Shown one piece after another: positions 60,088-64,000 of a stretch of DNA of 64,000 nt. The translations under genes and the position numbers were made by a program. The stretch comes from Armillaria gallica (lineage: Eukaryota; Basidiomycota; Agaricomycetes; Agaricales; Physalacriaceae). The stretch covers positions 806,001-870,000 of the forward strand of contig JBANDB010000002.1 of NCBI GenBank assembly GCA_037576215.1, in the 5' to 3' direction. Numbering within the stretch: the stretch's first letter is position 1; the number at the start of each line of letters is the position of its first letter. The notes below the pieces were generated by a model. The model worked only from the letters and a program-made list of their open reading frames with translations. It was not told the DNA's origin and searched no databases.

Positions 60088-60423
60088 GTTCACGACGAGA
60101 TTTTGAAGTGGAACGCTGCAACGTCGTGGATCAAGATGGAGGGATAGGACAATCCGGACCGGTGCTGCGCGACTGTGCCCACACCATGAGCTTTCCGAAA
60201 TAGGAATCAGCCTTCGTATCTTCCACTTTACGGGCGTTAACTCTTTCGCCTGCCCATTTCTTCGAAGATCGACATACGGTAAGCACGGTCTTATACTTAT
60301 TATGAATTATGTGTGTCCTTGGCTTCGCTCATTTCTGTATTACCTTCGTTGTAGCACTACGAGTCACCCTATCATTGCTGAAGAGTCTCCACTTTTAATC
60401 ACCGAGACATCACTGCGATTCCA
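60088..60423. promoter_or_regulatory. Shared divergent promoter region of gene B and gene F
   Basis: 336 bp separate the two divergent start codons, so both 5' regions and core promoters must lie here or overlap transcripts. I saw no motif strong enough to name. Confidence 0.5.
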
Positions 60424-61918
60424 ATGAGAAAATTAGAAGTACGCAAACACCTAGGTTTCCATAGTGGGTCTTCAGACTCAAAACGCGGACATGACGGTCA
60501 CAGTTTTCCAACATCGCTCTTAATCATCAGGCTAACATTGGACATTGGGGCTCCCACAGAACGCGATCACCCTGTAGATTCACCCCCCGTAGAAGAGGGC
60601 ATGATAGTTCCCGACACGGAGGGCGCTATTCTTTCTTCTACGACTTTTGGTGCAGGCATGAGTACTTCGGTCCCAGCCAAGGTCGAGAAAGAACTACCTA
60701 CTGAGGAGAGTCAGGATCCGCTTATATTGACGGAAGGCAAGGACTCGGAAAGACAGTATCTCAAGGGTGAGAGGCAGGAAAAGCAATCAGGAGTGAAATC
60801 TCGGTCTTCCAGAGAGGTAAGGACATCCTTGCAACACTACGACGATTGGCTCACCAAGGGGAAGGCTATGACCAGCGATCTACAGAAGTCGTTACTTAAA
60901 ATCCAATCAGATAGAGATCGTCTCCGGCAGGAAAACGACGGACTCCGTAGGGAGCATCACCGGATGCGTGAAATACTCCACAATCAACAAATTCAGCACC
61001 AGGAGGATCGTCGTCTTCTTGACAGCCGAGGCAAGGAGCTAGAGAGCACGCGTCCTTTCCTGGACAAGACAGATGCATATTCTTTTGCCGACATAAAGTC
61101 AATGGTGGAGTCGCTGAACTCGGAAATCCATCAGCTGGCTGCCTACATGTCTGATACACTGACCGACAAAAGGGAACGAATCGAGATAACTGATGAGGAA
61201 GCCAATCATGCGATGAAGCGAGCAAAACGCTACCTCGATGATCTCATTCTTGCGCATTTGATGCGCAGAGACGCAAACGATGTGGGACAAAATGGCTTCC
61301 TGCAGGTCGCTTTTCAAGCGGCGTTGCTGTTTGAATGTACTAATTACCTCAGACTCTGGGATTTAGATCCCGCAGAAAACAAGATATTACGCGAGCTGTA
61401 TGCAAGGGTCCAGGAATTCAGTAAGTAGCATGTATACTATGTTTTCATTATTTATATAGTCCACGGTTGTAGAACCGACTGCGATAGCCGGAAGATGGAG
61501 AGCTTTGACGATCGCAATGAGCAAATATCACTCATCTCCGAGGGCGGAACAGTATCTATTCTGTCGCCTCGGACATCAGCTTGAGAAAGTTATGCTTCTA
61601 GGAGGATGGGCCATTATAAGGAAGCCGGAGGCACTGCGACATGCTTTTGGCGAACGGATCACGGAAATCGTCAATTTGGCGGTCAAGTTGGATAGAGCGA
61701 TCAAGGAAGGGATCACTTCCCAGGATTTGGACGCGCATTTCGTGGGTCCTGGGGAAATGTTTGATTCAGAAGCGATGAGTGGTGCCTACGGCAATCCAAA
61801 GAAGGCGGATGAAGCTGTTTCGTGCACGTGTGAGCTTGGGCTGAAGTCGTTCGATGATAAAGGAAAGGTCGGACTTTTGTTGAAAGCAGGGGTAGTCGTT
61901 CCGTCAGCACTGGCGTAG
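60424..61918 (+). CDS. Coiled-coil protein with C-terminal GRWRA domain (gene F)
   Basis: Exons 60424-61420 and 61473-61918 are joined at GTAAGT by a 52-nt intron in the same phase and place as in gene E, giving 480 residues from the ATG at 60424. A charged, disordered N-terminus is followed by a coiled coil (SLLKIQSDRDRLRQENDGL, REHHRMREILHNQQIQHQ). The conserved block KTDAYSFADIKSMVESLNSE follows, then a helical LWDLDPAENKILRELYARV. Exon two begins KPTAIAGRWRALTIAMSKY and ends CELGLKSF then LLKAGVVV. The first ~40 residues are less family-like and may hide another intron. The gene is divergent from Hsp70-like gene B. Function is unknown; a partnership with the neighbouring ATPase is inferred from position only. 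Confidence 0.82.
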
Positions 61919-62079
61919 CGATGTTTATTAATACCGTAGCGTTGGAAAATATCAATTGTAAATACCTTGTATTTGATTAAAGTGTTGACAGATCGCCAAA
62001 CCTCAGAAATTGCTGCCTACCTTGCGCCATTACGCATGAACCCTCCAGGGCCCTCTTCATACTGACTCTTGGACCAAGA
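61919..62079. other. Short intergenic gap
   Basis: Nothing recognisable between gene F and the deleted Hsp70-like copy. Confidence 0.4.
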
Positions 62080-62810
62080 AATTTGAAGACCGGTGATGGG
62101 CAATGAGGAGATACTTATCAAGTTCACCGACACTGTCACTGAGTCGCTCGCTACTGATGAAATATTTTCATCAGCATGTTTGTCTGCCATCGTCGGTCGA
62201 GCCACGTGGCTTTATAGACGAAGGAGGAACGTACGTTCAGTATTTATCCAAGTCGGATCTGATTTCGAACCCTGATAACTCAAAATGTCCACATTCAAAA
62301 CAGTGTCCAGTTCAGAAAGGAGCTTTCGGTCGTGGTGATATCTCCTTCGAAACTCTTTTTCTTCGCACACCTGAACACCCTGAAATATAATTTTAGCAAC
62401 GGAAATGCGGCTTCAGGCAGACCGGACAAGCTTATTACCTTGGCGAGAATGGTATCGCATTGATCTCTGAGTTTGAGATTGCCAGGTTCTAAGATCAACG
62501 GTGATACTCTATTGGAGAGGTCGGACCGCATTCTCTTGTGCAGGGAATCTAAATGAAATCGGTGTTGAAGACGCTTGCAAGGAATTGAGGGTTCCCTTGA
62601 CATTAGGGGCTATCCCTGGATCTAGTTTTGCGATGATGTTAGGAACTGCAAGCCGGCAGGAAATAATTTGGACGACGCACCTGTATGTCACTCAGCTTCT
62701 GGTGAGATCCTCTATACGGATGGCGAGGCATGTTTGAGAGTATAATGTCGTCTCTTGATGAAGGGTTGACTCGGAGTTCGGACCGTTATTCCCGCTACCT
62801 TGGTAGTGTA
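62080..62810 (-). pseudogene. Hsp70-like protein, internally deleted copy (copy D)
   Basis: Reading the minus strand from about 62810, weak similarity to the 5' end of gene B (CCGAACTCCGAGTCAACC region) leads to LDPGIAPNVKGT and FRFPAQENA, the second and third exons. The sequence then jumps directly to NLKLRDQCDTILAK, the equivalent of the tenth exon, and continues through EEKEFRRRYH and SKSDPTWINTE. Everything encoding phosphate-2 and the adenosine motif is missing and frames do not join. The C-terminal part resembles copy C more than A or B at the DNA level. Confidence 0.75.
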
Positions 62811-62879
62811 TGGCATACAAGACTGGTACGCTCTATTTCAAATGCATCTGTGCCTTAATACCCTAGATACTGCTGTATT

Positions 62880-63159
62880 GCCAAATATAGATATGAGTTC
62901 TTTATAAATATAATAAATACAACTATTTTGGGAAAACCTTTTTAGTATTCACTGCTGGGGCATGTCGGTGTTTATGCCTGAAAGATGGCAGGTAAACACT
63001 GGCATGTATTTATATAGATTTTTTTGAGCGTAAAAAACTGTACCATAAAAACCTGGTAAAATACTATCTGCTTCCTTTCTAATCTTTACCTTGGTGTTTT
63101 GGCACATGTTTTTGCTATGAATTATCTAAATAAGTACATGCTGTCATTCATGCTGTGTT
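62880..63159. other. AT-rich stretch with an imperfect hairpin
   Basis: No gene. Positions 62961-63006 fold into an imperfect stem: CATGTCGGTGTTTATGCCTG opposite CAGGTAAACACTGGCATG, with an 8-nt loop. Its GTGTTTA core recurs in the element that follows. Confidence 0.55.
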
Positions 63160-63434
63160 TTATTGCCTGTAAATGATATTAGGTGTTTATACCCTGGGTT
63201 TCCAATTGTGTTCTTTGTTATGAGCAATTATATCATACATGATGATTGGTATTTCTTTAAGGTGTTTATGCAAGGAAACACCTATAAAACAAAGAAAAGA
63301 CCAGGTGTTTCCTACCATAAACACCACAAGAAATACCTGCGGTAACACACAGCATCTTTGCTCAGGTATTTTTAGAACAACAACACGATCAGAAATACAG
63401 GGTATAAACACCTAATATCATTTATAGGCAATAA
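63160..63434. mobile_element. MITE-like foldback element
   Basis: A ~275-bp AT-rich block is bounded by inverted repeats of about 36 bp that differ at about one position: the left begins TTATTGCCTGTAAATGATAT and the right ends ATATCATTTATAGGCAATAA. A second, internal inverted pair lies at 63261-63283 and 63302-63325. The motif AGGTGTTTAT recurs on both strands. There is no coding capacity. Non-autonomous DNA transposons (MITEs) have this structure; I could not define a target-site duplication, so the superfamily is open. Confidence 0.75.
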
Positions 63435-64000
63435 GACTTAGACACGACACAAATGGCATCATGTACTTATTTAGATATGTTGGAAATGCTAGGTTCACAG
63501 TGGATAGACTAGTGGCTGGTAAAGCCAGACTAATGAACTTGTATTCTCTGTTTGATATTCGAGCTCACATCGTCACCAAGTGACAGTGCTGATCATTAAC
63601 TGTCGAAGTGCTCATCTTACCAGTCACCACTTGTTAATGTCTTGCCATTATTCTTTCATTAGTTGTACGTATTTGTTGCTTATATCCGCAGCTTTTAGTT
63701 AGAATCGTCGTATAAAAGGACTGTACTTGAGTAGTATATGCCATCTTGTTTGCAACGGATATACAACACCCTTTCCTCTTGCTCATTTCGTGGTCCCGAG
63801 CCTTGCGATTCCAATATTCTCTGGCTCCTACAGAGCCTGTATTTATACTATGAAAACTATCTAGAATGTTTTACTAAACTCATCCATAAGCAGTAAGTAT
63901 CGGTCCCAAGGTCATCTGGCATCATGCCGACTTAAACCTTCTACACTCTTCTTGTGGCTTCCCACGATATCTCCAACAAGATAATTCATAGCAAAAACAT
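63435..64000. other. No gene seen
   Basis: No supported coding sequence to the end of the window. Confidence 0.4.

Overview
The window looks like a transposon-rich, gene-poor stretch of a nuclear genome from a mushroom-forming basidiomycete (Agaricomycetes). The gene models I could build need many short GT-AG introns, mostly 40-60 nt. Their protein types are ones I recall as expanded families in agaricomycete genomes: Hsp70-like (HSPA12-type) ATPases, a coiled-coil family with a conserved C-terminal GRWRA motif, WD40 proteins with a C-terminal membrane anchor, and an unnamed family with a G-x-SSDEE motif. I saw no bacterial signals, CRISPR array, rRNA or convincing tRNA. The species cannot be named from sequence alone. 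All splice models were built by eye from reading-frame continuity and comparison of paralogs inside the window.

Layout. 2.7-5.8 kb holds two convergent copies of the SSDEE family; a third copy is at 15.6-17.0 kb. A RING-finger/coiled-coil protein lies at 6.6-7.6 kb. 7.7-13.6 kb is mostly decayed, non-coding sequence, followed by a damaged or unresolved gene at 13.6-14.8 kb. 17.4-24.1 kb is largely empty apart from a proline-rich gene remnant near 21 kb. 24.1-25.6 kb encodes a multi-pass membrane protein and 25.7-27.3 kb an intact WD40/membrane-anchor protein. 27.6-50.6 kb is a repeat nest. It contains two nearly full copies of a ~2.76-kb element in inverted orientation (27.6-30.4 and 44.2-46.9 kb), several fragments of the same element, a second pair of direct repeats, a frameshifted Pcf11 pseudogene, two members of a small unknown family (one damaged) and a deleted copy of the WD40 gene.

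50.8-62.8 kb is the most coherent coding region. Two apparently intact Hsp70-like genes each sit next to a member of the same coiled-coil family (one pair in tandem, one divergent). A 5'-truncated Hsp70-like copy and an internally deleted one flank them. The repeated pairing suggests a two-gene module that duplicated as a unit; a functional link is inference. The right end carries an AT-rich foldback element with ~36-bp terminal inverted repeats.
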